Assembly (NCBI GenBank): GCA_017618115.1
Contig: JAFZUX010000007.1
Location: forward strand, 62,001 to 126,000
Origin: Bacteroidales bacterium
Lineage (GTDB): Bacteria; Bacteroidota; Bacteroidia; Bacteroidales; UBA932
Direction of reading: 5' to 3'
DNA length: 64,000 bases
The notes under the pieces are model-generated. The model searched no databases. It saw only the letters and a program-made list of their open reading frames with translations, and was not told the DNA's origin. Numbering within the stretch: position 1 is the stretch's first letter; every line of letters begins with the position of its first letter. This document shows positions 16,588 to 24,805 of the stretch, one piece after another. The translations under genes were made by a program, and so were the position numbers.

Positions 16588-17529
16588 ATGGCTAAAGTTT
16601 CAGTCATTGGCGCCGGAAATGTTGGCGCATCTTGCGTTGAAGCAATGCTTCACTTAAACTTCTGTTCAGAAATAGTTCTTCTGGATATCAAAGAGGGTAT
16701 CTCAGAGGGAAAGGCAATGGATATGATGCAGGCTGCTAAGCAGTACGGCACAAACACAAAGATAGTTGGCGTAACTAATGATTACTCCAAAACTGCAGGT
16801 TCTGATGTTGTTATCATCACTTCAGGTATTCCAAGAAAACCTGGTATGACAAGAGAGGAACTCATTGGTGTTAACTCAAAGATTGTTGCAGGCGTTACTG
16901 AGAGCGTTCTTAAGTATTCTCCTAAGGCTGTGCTTATGATCATTGCCAACCCTATGGATCCTATGACTTACCTCGCACTTAAGAAGAACAACCTTCCTAA
17001 GCATCAGGTAGTTGGAATGGGCGGTCAGTTGGATTCCAGCCGCTTCACTTACTATCTTGCTCAGGCATTGGATGTTCCTGTAAGTGATATTGAGTGTATG
17101 GTTATCGGCGGACACGGAGACAAGACTATGATTCCTCTTATCCGCTTTGCAACTTACAAGGGAATTCCTGTTACAAAGCTTCTCTCAAAAGAGCAGTGTG
17201 ACAAGGTTGTTGCAGACACTATGGTTGGTGGTGCAACTCTTACAAAACTCCTCGGCACAAGCGCATGGTACGCTCCGGGTATGAGCGCTGCAACAATGGC
17301 AAAATCTATCGTGATGAATGAGAAGAAGATGATACCTTGCTGCTGCCTCTGCGAGGGCGAGTATGGTGAGACGGACCTCTGCATCGGAGTTCCTGCAATC
17401 GTTGGAAAGAACGGTTGGGAGAAAATTGTAGAGCTTGAACTCAACGATGAGGAAAAGGCTCTCTTCAAGGCAAGTGCAGATGCTACCCGCAACACCGCCA
17501 ATGTTCTTAAAGAACAGAATATTATCTAA
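16588..17529 (+). CDS. mdh: Malate dehydrogenase (NAD)
   Basis: Interconverts malate and oxaloacetate; with fumarase and FrdAB it forms the reductive branch to succinate. The 313-residue LDH-like protein has VIGAGNVGASC for NAD binding, the substrate loop IPRKPGMTR whose Arg separates MDH from LDH, and the catalytic His in VIGGHGDKTMIPL. Its own consensus promoter lies upstream and tonB follows after 15 bases. Confidence 0.96.
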   Translation: MAKVSVIGAGNVGASCVEAMLHLNFCSEIVLLDIKEGISEGKAMDMMQAAKQYGTNTKIVGVTNDYSKTAGSDVVIITSGIPRKPGMTREELIGVNSKIVAGVTESVLKYSPKAVLMIIANPMDPMTYLALKKNNLPKHQVVGMGGQLDSSRFTYYLAQALDVPVSDIECMVIGGHGDKTMIPLIRFATYKGIPVTKLLSKEQCDKVVADTMVGGATLTKLLGTSAWYAPGMSAATMAKSIVMNEKKMIPCCCLCEGEYGETDLCIGVPAIVGKNGWEKIVELELNDEEKALFKASADATRNTANVLKEQNII

Positions 17530-17544
17530 TTAATACAACATATT

Positions 17545-18237
17545 ATGGAAATTAAAAAAACTGAAAAAGCAAACCTCGAGAACAAGAAAACCTTGTTCAG
17601 AGAGATTGGCCTCATCGCAGCCCTCGGCCTGGTACTTCTCTGCTTTGAGTGGAGTACTACAGACAAGACCGTAGACACTCTTGTTTCAGGCCCGGCTACT
17701 ATTACAGATGAGGAGCAGGTTCCTATCACACAGGAGACCCCACCACCACCTCCAGAGCAGATCAAAGAGCCCGTAATGACAGAAGAGCTCGAGATTGTGG
17801 AGAATGACGTTAAAGTTGAGACAGACTTCATCAGTGCAGATGATAGCAATACAAAGATTGATATCAAACCTTACGTTGAGGCAAAGCCTGTAGTAGAGGA
17901 AGAGGATGATACTGAGGAGATTCCGTTTGCAATTGTAGAGGACAAACCTCTCTTCCAGGGTAAAGATGCAAATGAATTCACCAAGTGGGTTTATTCAAAC
18001 ATTGAGTATCCTGAGATTGCAAAAGAGAATGGTATTCAGGGCCGTGTAACCGTTGCATTTACCATTGACAAAGATGGTTCCGTAAAGGATGTAAAGGTTC
18101 TCAGAGGCGTTGATTCTTCTTTGGATAAGGAGGCAGTAAGAGTTATCCAGAAGTCTCCAAAATGGAGTCCTGGTAAGCAGAGAGGAAAGGCTGTAAAGGT
18201 TAAATACACCTTCCCTATCATCTTCCAGTTGAGATAA
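17545..18237 (+). CDS. TonB-family energy transducer
   Basis: Links the inner-membrane proton motive force to TonB-dependent outer-membrane receptors. The 230-residue protein has a short cytoplasmic N-terminus, one transmembrane helix at about 25-40 (IGLIAALGLVLLCFEW), an acidic, proline-containing periplasmic linker with PPPPPE, and a C-terminal TonB domain (YPEIAKENGIQGRVTVAF ... GVDSSLDKEAVRVIQ). Bacteroidota carry several tonB copies, so the specific ExbBD or receptor partner is unknown; none is encoded here. Confidence 0.93.
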   Translation: MEIKKTEKANLENKKTLFREIGLIAALGLVLLCFEWSTTDKTVDTLVSGPATITDEEQVPITQETPPPPPEQIKEPVMTEELEIVENDVKVETDFISADDSNTKIDIKPYVEAKPVVEEEDDTEEIPFAIVEDKPLFQGKDANEFTKWVYSNIEYPEIAKENGIQGRVTVAFTIDKDGSVKDVKVLRGVDSSLDKEAVRVIQKSPKWSPGKQRGKAVKVKYTFPIIFQLR

Positions 18238-18260
18238 CAATATTGCAATCCCAACAACCT

Positions 18261-18295
18261 AAAAGCCCCAGGAGCAAACCTCCCGGGGCTTTTTG
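18261..18295 (+). terminator. Terminator of mdh-tonB
   Basis: A long stem, AAAAGCCCC plus GGAG on the left (18261-18274) and CTCC plus GGGGCTTTT on the right (18280-18293), with one internal mismatch and a 5-base loop, ends in TTTTTG. Confidence 0.85.
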
Positions 18296-18321
18296 TTAAT
18301 GCCAAAAATTTTTTACCTTCG
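18292..18321 (+). promoter_or_regulatory. Possible promoter for the barrel protein
   Basis: TTTG at 18292-18295, an 18-base spacer and TACCTTCG at 18314-18321 (one mismatch to TAnnTTTG). It overlaps the tail of the preceding terminator. Confidence 0.4.
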
Positions 18322-18343
18322 ATAACTTAAAAAACTGATTTAT

Positions 18344-18961
18344 ATGAAAAAGATATTTTTTATTCTTATTGCTTTGTTTTTTTGCTTATACACGTATGCT
18401 CAAGCAGATAGAACTAATAGTGTTTTAATCAGAATAAACTATAACTCAAACATTTACACCTCAGTGAAGGGAAAAATGAAACATAATTTTACCTCTGGAT
18501 ATGCTGTTGATTTTGGTGCAAAACAGTTTTTAAAAAGGGGAAATGGTTGGTTTTTAGAAGAAGATGCTTCTGTTTTATGTGGTTTTTTGCCTTTTGTTAG
18601 AAATTCACCCAACGAGAAAGAGTTTCATTCGGGACGTTATGAGTTTGAGTTTGGCACAGGAATAGCAACCGTTTTTGGATATGATTTTCAAACATCTAAT
18701 AACAAGAGCCTCTCTCTTTATGTTGGTCCGGATTTTAGATATATTTTTGTTTACGATCCAGAAAAAGGGTTTTTGGGCTCCGCCCCAACAAACAAACACC
18801 GTTTACATAGAAAAAATTTAAGATTAAGATTAGGAACCTCTTTGAATATTAATAGGTTAAATCTTAACCTCTTTTTAAGTCCGGATTTGTTGGATAGAGG
18901 ATTGGGAGTTAAAAGATATAGAACACTTCAGGTTGGTTTGGGTGTCGGCTATTTATTTTAA
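18344..18961 (+). CDS. Hypothetical outer-membrane beta-barrel protein
   Basis: A 205-residue protein with a Sec signal peptide (KKIFFILIALFFCLYTYAQ). Its amphipathic strands alternate with turns (VLIRINYNSNIYTSV, GYDFQTSNNKSLSLYVGPDF, TLQVGLGVGYLF), as expected for a small outer-membrane barrel ending in an aromatic residue (Phe). No named family is recognised. Base use is richer in A/T than in neighbouring genes, with runs of TTT. Its stop overlaps the stop of the convergent peptidase gene by nine bases. Confidence 0.6.
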   Translation: MKKIFFILIALFFCLYTYAQADRTNSVLIRINYNSNIYTSVKGKMKHNFTSGYAVDFGAKQFLKRGNGWFLEEDASVLCGFLPFVRNSPNEKEFHSGRYEFEFGTGIATVFGYDFQTSNNKSLSLYVGPDFRYIFVYDPEKGFLGSAPTNKHRLHRKNLRLRLGTSLNINRLNLNLFLSPDLLDRGLGVKRYRTLQVGLGVGYLF

Positions 18962-20116
18962 TCCCTTCTCTTTCTTTATCATCTTAACAACCTGTTCTGC
19001 AGGGAGTTCTTCAACCACTCTGCCGTTGATGCCTTTGGTTGTTGTGGCGGCAAAGAGAGAATTCCAGAGAGCCTCTGCCGTTGCCTCAACTGTTGCAGCA
19101 AAGAGCGGAGACATCTGATCGTTGTCCAATACCCTTGTTGTGTGAGGCTCTTCACCCTCAATGAGATTGCCCGGATAAACAGAGAATGCAATTACATAAT
19201 CTCCGCTGCCGTTGGTTGCAAAACTTCCGGTTTTTGCAAGTGCCATAAAGGCTCTCTTAGCAATACGCTCGAGCTGACGGGAATCCAACGGAGCATCTGT
19301 TGCAACAACAATCATACAGGAGCCGTCTCCCTTCTTTTCCTCCTCTCTATATGCCTTATCTTCAACAGTTTTGCGGTATGAATAATCTTTTAGTTTCTTT
19401 CCTACTTCAACACCGCAAACCTCCAAAACTCCGCCATAATTTGTCTGTACCAGAACGCCTATTGTGTAACCACCAAAACTCTTTGGAAGAACTCTGGAAG
19501 AGGTACCTATTCCACCCTTCCAGCTGAAGCAGATTGTGCCTGTTCCTGCACCAACGCAACCCTCTTCAACAGGGCCGCCCTTTGCATTCTCTATTGCCTG
19601 AAGCACATGCTCCGGTTTAACGTATCTTGCTCGTATATTATTCAATCCGCCGTCATTGGTCTCTCCTACAATACCATTCACAGAGCGTACGTTTTCATTA
19701 CCCGGCTGGTTTATTGTGTGAGTGATAAGCGCATCCAATCCGGCGGCAATGCTGAGCGTATTTGTGAGAACAATAGGGGTTTCAATGTTGCCCAACTCCT
19801 TAACCTGGCTGTAGCCAGCAAGTTTTCCAAATCCGTTACCAAGATACATTGCAGCAGGAACTTTCTTGCGGAAAATATTTCCCTGATGAGGGAGAATTGC
19901 GGTTACTCCCGTACGCATATCTTCACCGCCGTAAAGCGTTACCTGTCCAACGGTTACGCCTTCCACATCTGTAATGGCATTATACTTTCCTGTGTTAAAG
20001 ATTCCGTAAGTGATTCCATAGTCTCTCATTCTCTTTTTCTGAGAAGCGGCATCGTTAACATTCAGCACTACTATTGAGGCTGCAAGAAGCAATGAAAAAA
20101 ATCCCCTTTTTGTCAT
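18953..20116 (-). CDS. P1-family (DmpA-like) self-processing aminopeptidase
   Basis: An N-terminal-nucleophile hydrolase of peptidase family S58/P1, related to the D-aminopeptidase DmpA and beta-aminopeptidases. The 387-residue protein shows GVTVGQVTLYGG, VGAGTGTICFSWKGGIGTSSR, and the likely autocleavage Gly-Ser followed by the conserved MIVVATDAPLDSRQLERIA; the Ser in GDGS would become the new N-terminal nucleophile. A signal peptide (FFSLLLAASIVVLNVNDAAS) places it in the periplasm. The ORF is open to 20227, but the start MTKRGFFSLL at 20116 gives a normal signal peptide. Exact substrates cannot be inferred. Confidence 0.88.
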   Translation of the reverse strand: MTKRGFFSLLLAASIVVLNVNDAASQKKRMRDYGITYGIFNTGKYNAITDVEGVTVGQVTLYGGEDMRTGVTAILPHQGNIFRKKVPAAMYLGNGFGKLAGYSQVKELGNIETPIVLTNTLSIAAGLDALITHTINQPGNENVRSVNGIVGETNDGGLNNIRARYVKPEHVLQAIENAKGGPVEEGCVGAGTGTICFSWKGGIGTSSRVLPKSFGGYTIGVLVQTNYGGVLEVCGVEVGKKLKDYSYRKTVEDKAYREEEKKGDGSCMIVVATDAPLDSRQLERIAKRAFMALAKTGSFATNGSGDYVIAFSVYPGNLIEGEEPHTTRVLDNDQMSPLFAATVEATAEALWNSLFAATTTKGINGRVVEELPAEQVVKMIKKEKGLK

Positions 20117-20133
20117 AATAAAATTATTTACTA

Positions 20134-20141
20134 CAAATTTA
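20134..20141 (-). promoter_or_regulatory. -7 promoter box for the P1 peptidase
   Basis: TAAATTTG on the minus strand (20141 to 20134), 17 bases before the ATG at 20116. No good upstream TTTG at standard spacing is visible. Confidence 0.45.
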
Positions 20142-20183
20142 ACTAACTTGCACGAGTTTAGAAATGCAAAGAAGAGATTATTG

Positions 20184-21377
20184 ATGGAGAAAGCGGTACT
20201 TATAAACGTTATAACACCGGATAACACTGAATTTCAGGCTAATGAATACCTGGACGAGCTGGAATTCCTGGCAATGACAGCCTCAATAGAGGCCGTTGCA
20301 AGGTTTTCCCAGAGGGTAGACCGTCCTAATTCTGCAACATACGTGGGCAAGGGAAAGTTGCAGGAGATTAAGGAATATATTGCAAACAACGAGATACATC
20401 TTGCAATTTTTGATGATGAACTTACCGGAGCGCAGGTAAGAAATCTGGAGAAAGAACTCAACTGTTCTATACTGGACAGAACAAGTTTGATTCTGGATAT
20501 TTTTGCTTTAAGGGCACAGACGGCATACGCAAAGACGCAGGTGGAACTCGCTCGTTACCAGTATATTCTACCACGTTTGACCGGTATGTGGAGCCATTTG
20601 GAAAGACAGCGAGGAGGACGCGGAACCAGGGGAGGTTCCGGAGAGAAGCAGTTGGAGACAGACCGCCGTATTGTAATGGATAAGATAAGCCAACTCAAAG
20701 AGCAGCTCAAAAAGATTGACCGTCAGATGGCTACCCAGAGAGGTAACCGCGGCGGACTTGTAAGAGTCTCTCTTGTTGGCTACACCAACGTTGGCAAAAG
20801 TACCATTATGAATCTGCTTTCAAAGAGTAACGTCTTTGCAGAGAACAAACTTTTTGCAACGCTGGATACCACTGTAAGAAAAGTAGTTATAGAGAATACT
20901 CCGTTTCTTTTGAGTGATACGGTAGGGTTCATAAGAAAACTTCCTCACCAACTTGTAGAATCTTTTAAGAGCACATTAGATGAGGTGAGAGAGGCGGATA
21001 TTCTGCTTCATGTTGTAGATGTTTCACATCCAAATTTTGAAGATCAGATAAAAGTTGTAAAGCACACTCTTGATGAGATTGGAGCCTCCAATAAGCCTGT
21101 CTTTATGGTGTTTAACAAGATAGACGCTTACAAATACACACCAAAGAGCGAGTTTGATTTTTCAGAAGACCGCCCCGGCAAAATCTCCTTAAGACAACTG
21201 GAGGAGTCCTGGGTTGCAAAGGAAAACTCTCCTGCAATCTTTATCTCTGCTCTAAAAAAGATTGGGATAGACAAACTGAGAAATGACCTCTACAAAATGG
21301 TTGGAGAAACCATCCGCGGCCGCTATCCGTTTACAGGATTCCTCTGGCAAAATTTTGACGAATTGGAGCAGCAGTAG
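20184..21377 (+). CDS. hflX: GTPase HflX
   Basis: Ribosome-associated GTPase that splits stalled ribosomes under stress. The 397-residue protein has the HflX domain with the glycine-rich RGGRGTRGGSGEKQLETDRR (about 143-162), a coiled linker, then the G domain: G1 GYTNVGKS (about 199-206), G3 DTVGF and G4 NKID. The start MEKAVLINV at 20184 matches the family; the longer frame from 20148 overlaps the divergent promoter region of the P1 peptidase. Confidence 0.95.
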   Translation: MEKAVLINVITPDNTEFQANEYLDELEFLAMTASIEAVARFSQRVDRPNSATYVGKGKLQEIKEYIANNEIHLAIFDDELTGAQVRNLEKELNCSILDRTSLILDIFALRAQTAYAKTQVELARYQYILPRLTGMWSHLERQRGGRGTRGGSGEKQLETDRRIVMDKISQLKEQLKKIDRQMATQRGNRGGLVRVSLVGYTNVGKSTIMNLLSKSNVFAENKLFATLDTTVRKVVIENTPFLLSDTVGFIRKLPHQLVESFKSTLDEVREADILLHVVDVSHPNFEDQIKVVKHTLDEIGASNKPVFMVFNKIDAYKYTPKSEFDFSEDRPGKISLRQLEESWVAKENSPAIFISALKKIGIDKLRNDLYKMVGETIRGRYPFTGFLWQNFDELEQQ

Positions 21378-21430
21378 GCAATTTATCAGATAGAAACACT
21401 TATCTAATCATAAATGATATAACATCAGAG

Positions 21431-22276
21431 TTATAGAGACCTCCAAGGATAAATGTCTGAATTGTCAGTTAATGTACCGCCAAGGAAGTACATATATGAT
21501 TCTCCTGGTTTAATAGTAGCTTTCTTTGTTATCTTCTCAGAATCTTTTCTATTCAGCTCATTGCCATCTTCATCCAACACTCTGAACGAAAACAAAACAG
21601 AATTATCGTTCAATTCTAGTTCTACTCTATCCGTTGTTTCACCGAATTTAACAGGTGTACCTAAGTTATGCCATACTTCCTCTCCGTTAATAGAATACTG
21701 GTATTGACATTTTCCAGGGTATGTAGTAGTCATATCACTGAACAGAACATTCACAAACATAATTGAACAATGAGACTTCTTTTTCTCTTCAGTTGAAAAA
21801 TACGGATACTTATTGTCTATGACAAGAGGAGATTTCTTTAAGTCATAAACTACAAAGTTGTATCTGCCCTTTTTCAAATTTGTGAGCTGTGTTTCATAAA
21901 TAATTTTATCCGACTTATAAAATTGAAAATCAGCCTTGTAATTATCAATAGATTCATCCACCCATTTAGTAAAACCGAAAAAAGTATCCCACTTATCATC
22001 TCGTTTAGGAATACCACTATAAGCCTCAAATGCATTTCCAATGTAATGTTTCTTGGACCAAAACATCAATTCGTTAATGAAAAGAGAATCCGAGTATGAA
22101 TTGGCCAAATCGGCGGTAGGTGTAGGAACAAACCAATTGATCTGAAAATAAAACTGTATTTCAGTGTCGGGCATTTTTGGAGAAATAATCGGTTTATCCT
22201 TTGAACAAAAAGTGAGTGATACTACAACAAACAAACAAAGAATAATATATTTAATGCCCTTAAAAAAACTTTTCAT
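21431..22276 (-). CDS. Hypothetical lipoprotein next to the C10 protease
   Basis: A 281-residue protein with a lipoprotein signal (IKYIILCLFVVVSLTFC, Cys near residue 24). The mature part is rich in beta-strand patterns and charged turns, with no enzyme motif and no family I recognise. It lies 24 bases after the C10 protease stop on the same strand and shares its promoter, so a joint role is likely. Small lipoprotein inhibitors accompany C10 proteases in some Bacteroides, but those are shorter, so an inhibitor role is only a hypothesis. Confidence 0.65.
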   Translation of the reverse strand: MKSFFKGIKYIILCLFVVVSLTFCSKDKPIISPKMPDTEIQFYFQINWFVPTPTADLANSYSDSLFINELMFWSKKHYIGNAFEAYSGIPKRDDKWDTFFGFTKWVDESIDNYKADFQFYKSDKIIYETQLTNLKKGRYNFVVYDLKKSPLVIDNKYPYFSTEEKKKSHCSIMFVNVLFSDMTTTYPGKCQYQYSINGEEVWHNLGTPVKFGETTDRVELELNDNSVLFSFRVLDEDGNELNRKDSEKITKKATIKPGESYMYFLGGTLTDNSDIYPWRSL

Positions 22277-22300
22277 ATCAAAAGAATTACGAATTAATGT

Positions 22301-23830
22301 TTAGTTGTCGCTGCGTCTAAATCTAAAGATCCAATGTTCTACGTTACTGAAAGTATTGTTTGGTTTTGGTGTCCATGATAAATAAATTGTCTCATCATCA
22401 TTATATGATCCCGATTCTCCTATGTAGTGACTTCTAGATCTTAAAAGATTGTAAGTGTTATTTGCGTAATTATCATCAACGTTGTTCCCCCACCCCCAAT
22501 TAAACCTTACGTAGACATCATTTGTTCTTTCTATAACTATCTCTAGTTCTGCCGTATCTTTAAATGGATCACAATTAGCCGGCCATTCAAAACACCATTG
22601 AGGATAGTTAAACAAGTCATTCTCTGTAATGATATGATACGGATCGAAGACATATCTGATAACATATTCATCTATAAAGTTTCTACATTGATCTATTATA
22701 AAAACATGACTTGAGTCAGAACCAACCTTTTGACTAGAAATCAAAATAGGACTTCCCCCAAAAATGGAAGTCATAACAGTATCACAAAATCTATTTTTAT
22801 CGAATGTAGATGAGCTACTTACATTAAAGCCGATTTGATAATAAAAGTAGTTATCTAAAAAATATTTTAAATGATTCCATGTTACTCCTGTTCCATTTTG
22901 ATGATATGTAGCGTGCATTTGTGCTTCATCTCCAATCCAGGCAAGGAAAACCGCCGTGGAATCAATGTGATTGTAATCATATTCATTAATTGCAAGTTGA
23001 GACCAAGCTGTAGTAGTGAAATGAGAGAAAGATGTATTATTTGGATTTGAAATATCTGCCGTTGATGGGATACAATGTTGACCAGGTGAGTTTCTAAAGT
23101 AGGCGTGTAAAAGCTGACCTGCCGCAACCGGGGCACAACCAAGAGGACAGTTTTGATTATTTTCTTTCGGGGTGTAAATATTAAAAGGATAATCTTGACC
23201 CCATGAAGCAGATGTAAGTCTTGGGGAGGTTATCATCCTCTCTCTAATTGTAGTATCTACAGGAAGCCACATGCCTTGTCCCAAACCGCGGCCATTAATC
23301 TTATTTTGAGACTTTGTTGATGGTAAAAGACCTGAGGGGCTTGCGCTTTGAATCTTAGTTTTACCTAAAAGGAATGCCCATGTACCATTAATCGCATTAC
23401 CTGATTTCTCATTCCTTTTAGCATAATAAGGTTCTATCATCCCTTGTATCATTAACTTATCTTCTGATTTGGTTAAATCTATCTTCCCCTCTGGGCAGGA
23501 TAATAAAACAGGAGAAAGTCTAATGTCAGAAGAAATCACATCCCAACCATTATTATTTGAATACTGAACAAGATATCCTAAGATATCTCCATCTTTTATA
23601 ATTGGTTCTACTTTGTCTATTGCTTTACCTTTGTAAAACAACTTAAGGTACTTGGAGAGAGTTCCGTTAGAAACCGTAAAGTTGGTTTCTGGGGTTTGTG
23701 TTAGTTCAACAACATCTGTGTCCTTTAAACGGGAAACACTAGTATCTATGGAATCATGCGAACATGAAGAAAATAGTACTATAAAAAAGAACGAACAGAT
23801 GAATAAATGGATTGAATTAAATTTAATCAT
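22301..23830 (-). CDS. C10-family cysteine protease (streptopain-like) lipoprotein
   Basis: A 509-residue SpeB/PrtT-type protease. It has a lipoprotein signal (FSSC, Cys23), then an N-terminal prodomain of Spi type at about residues 40-150 (VISSDIRLSPVLLSC). The catalytic domain follows with Cys232 in CPLGCAPVAAGQLLHAY and His375 in SSHVFIIDQC, plus the family FNWGWGNNVDDNY segment. It would be an outer-membrane or surface peptidase that digests host or dietary protein or processes other surface proteins. I use the ATG at 23830 (MIKFNSIHLF); the upstream ATG at 23857 lies nearer the promoter and would give a longer n-region. Confidence 0.92.
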   Translation of the reverse strand: MIKFNSIHLFICSFFFIVLFSSCSHDSIDTSVSRLKDTDVVELTQTPETNFTVSNGTLSKYLKLFYKGKAIDKVEPIIKDGDILGYLVQYSNNNGWDVISSDIRLSPVLLSCPEGKIDLTKSEDKLMIQGMIEPYYAKRNEKSGNAINGTWAFLLGKTKIQSASPSGLLPSTKSQNKINGRGLGQGMWLPVDTTIRERMITSPRLTSASWGQDYPFNIYTPKENNQNCPLGCAPVAAGQLLHAYFRNSPGQHCIPSTADISNPNNTSFSHFTTTAWSQLAINEYDYNHIDSTAVFLAWIGDEAQMHATYHQNGTGVTWNHLKYFLDNYFYYQIGFNVSSSSTFDKNRFCDTVMTSIFGGSPILISSQKVGSDSSHVFIIDQCRNFIDEYVIRYVFDPYHIITENDLFNYPQWCFEWPANCDPFKDTAELEIVIERTNDVYVRFNWGWGNNVDDNYANNTYNLLRSRSHYIGESGSYNDDETIYLSWTPKPNNTFSNVEHWIFRFRRSDN

Positions 23831-23871
23831 AATCACATTGTTTAATCTGTTAATCATTTTTATTTAGTTAT

Positions 23872-23901
23872 CAAAGGTAAATATTTTTTGGCATATACAA
23901 A
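23872..23901 (-). promoter_or_regulatory. Promoter for the C10 protease unit
   Basis: On the minus strand TTTG (23901-23898), an 18-base spacer and TACCTTTG (23879-23872). The upstream box overlaps the terminator of the frdAB unit, so the two transcription units abut. Confidence 0.65.
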
Positions 23902-23936
23902 AAGCCCCGGGAGGAAAACTCCTGGGGCTTTCTTTG
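23897..23936 (-). terminator. Terminator of frdA-frdB
   Basis: AAAGCCCCGGGAG (about 23901-23913) pairs with CTCCTGGGGCTTT (about 23919-23931) with one mismatch and a short loop. On the minus strand it ends in TTTTTG. The stem closely resembles the mdh-tonB terminator at 18261. Confidence 0.85.
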
Positions 23937-23971
23937 TGCGGGTGCAGAGTTGCACCGGTGAGTTTTGAAGG

Positions 23972-24802
23972 TTACTTTTTGAGGTAGCCTTTTAAGAACT
24001 CACGGTTAAGTCTTGCTATGTGACTGATGGAAACGTGCTTAGGGCACTCCATCTCACAAGCTCTTGTGTTGGTGCAAGTTCCAAAGCCCAGTTCATCCAT
24101 CTTGGCAATCATATTCATTGCTCTTCTGGTGCTCTCTACCTTACCTTGAGGAAGGAGTGCAAGTGAACTAACTCTTGCGCCGATGAAGAGCATTGCTGAA
24201 CCGTTCTTGCAGGTTGCAACGCAAGCACCGCAACCAATACATGAAGCAGCGTCCATACTCTCATCTGCTTTCTCTTTTGGAATAGGGATGTTGTTTGCAT
24301 CCTGAACGGAACCGGTTCTGATAGAAACGAATCCGCCGGCCTGCATAATCTTGTCCAAAGCGCTGCGGTCTACAACAAGGTCTTTGATTACAGGGAAGGC
24401 TGCACTTCTCCAAGGTTCAATTGTGATAGTGCTGCCGTCCTTGAATTTTCTCATAAAGAGCTGGCAGGTAGTAACCTCATTCTCAGGACCGTGAGCACGG
24501 CCGTTAATGTAGAGGGAGCAAGCTCCGCAGATACCCTCGCGGCAGTCATGGTCAAAGCTGATAGGAAGTGCCTTTCCTTGCTCTTTAGCCTTTTTGAGTT
24601 GTTCGCCTGAACAGGTTTCTCCATCTTTGCAACCCTTGCTGAAGGCAACCGGATCTGCATTCTGTGAAACCAGCTGATCATTAAGAATATCCAACATCTC
24701 AAGGAAAGAGGAATCCGGACTTATGTTATCTACTTTATAAGTCTCAAAATGCCCTTTTGCTTTGGCATTTTTCTGTCTCCAAACTTTTATAGTGAATTTC
24801 AT
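23972..24802 (-). CDS. frdB: Fumarate reductase/succinate dehydrogenase iron-sulfur subunit
   Basis: Carries electrons between quinol and the FAD subunit through three Fe-S clusters. The 276-residue protein has the [2Fe-2S] ligands Cys87, Cys92, Cys95 and Cys113 ([10 protein letters not shown] ... TCQ). It also has ferredoxin-like motifs [11 protein letters not shown] (188-198) and [12 protein letters not shown] (243-254) for the [4Fe-4S] and [3Fe-4S] clusters. It resembles the Bacteroides/Wolinella group. The gene starts three bases after the frdA stop. In an anaerobic Bacteroidales context, fumarate reduction is the likely direction. Confidence 0.95.
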   Translation of the reverse strand: MKFTIKVWRQKNAKAKGHFETYKVDNISPDSSFLEMLDILNDQLVSQNADPVAFSKGCKDGETCSGEQLKKAKEQGKALPISFDHDCREGICGACSLYINGRAHGPENEVTTCQLFMRKFKDGSTITIEPWRSAAFPVIKDLVVDRSALDKIMQAGGFVSIRTGSVQDANNIPIPKEKADESMDAASCIGCGACVATCKNGSAMLFIGARVSSLALLPQGKVESTRRAMNMIAKMDELGFGTCTNTRACEMECPKHVSISHIARLNREFLKGYLKK

Positions 24803-24805
24803 AGA

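Noticed and set aside
21378-21430. Terminator after hflX
   Set aside because: AGATA/TATCT pairing around 21390-21410 is short and bulged with no T run, so I did not list it.
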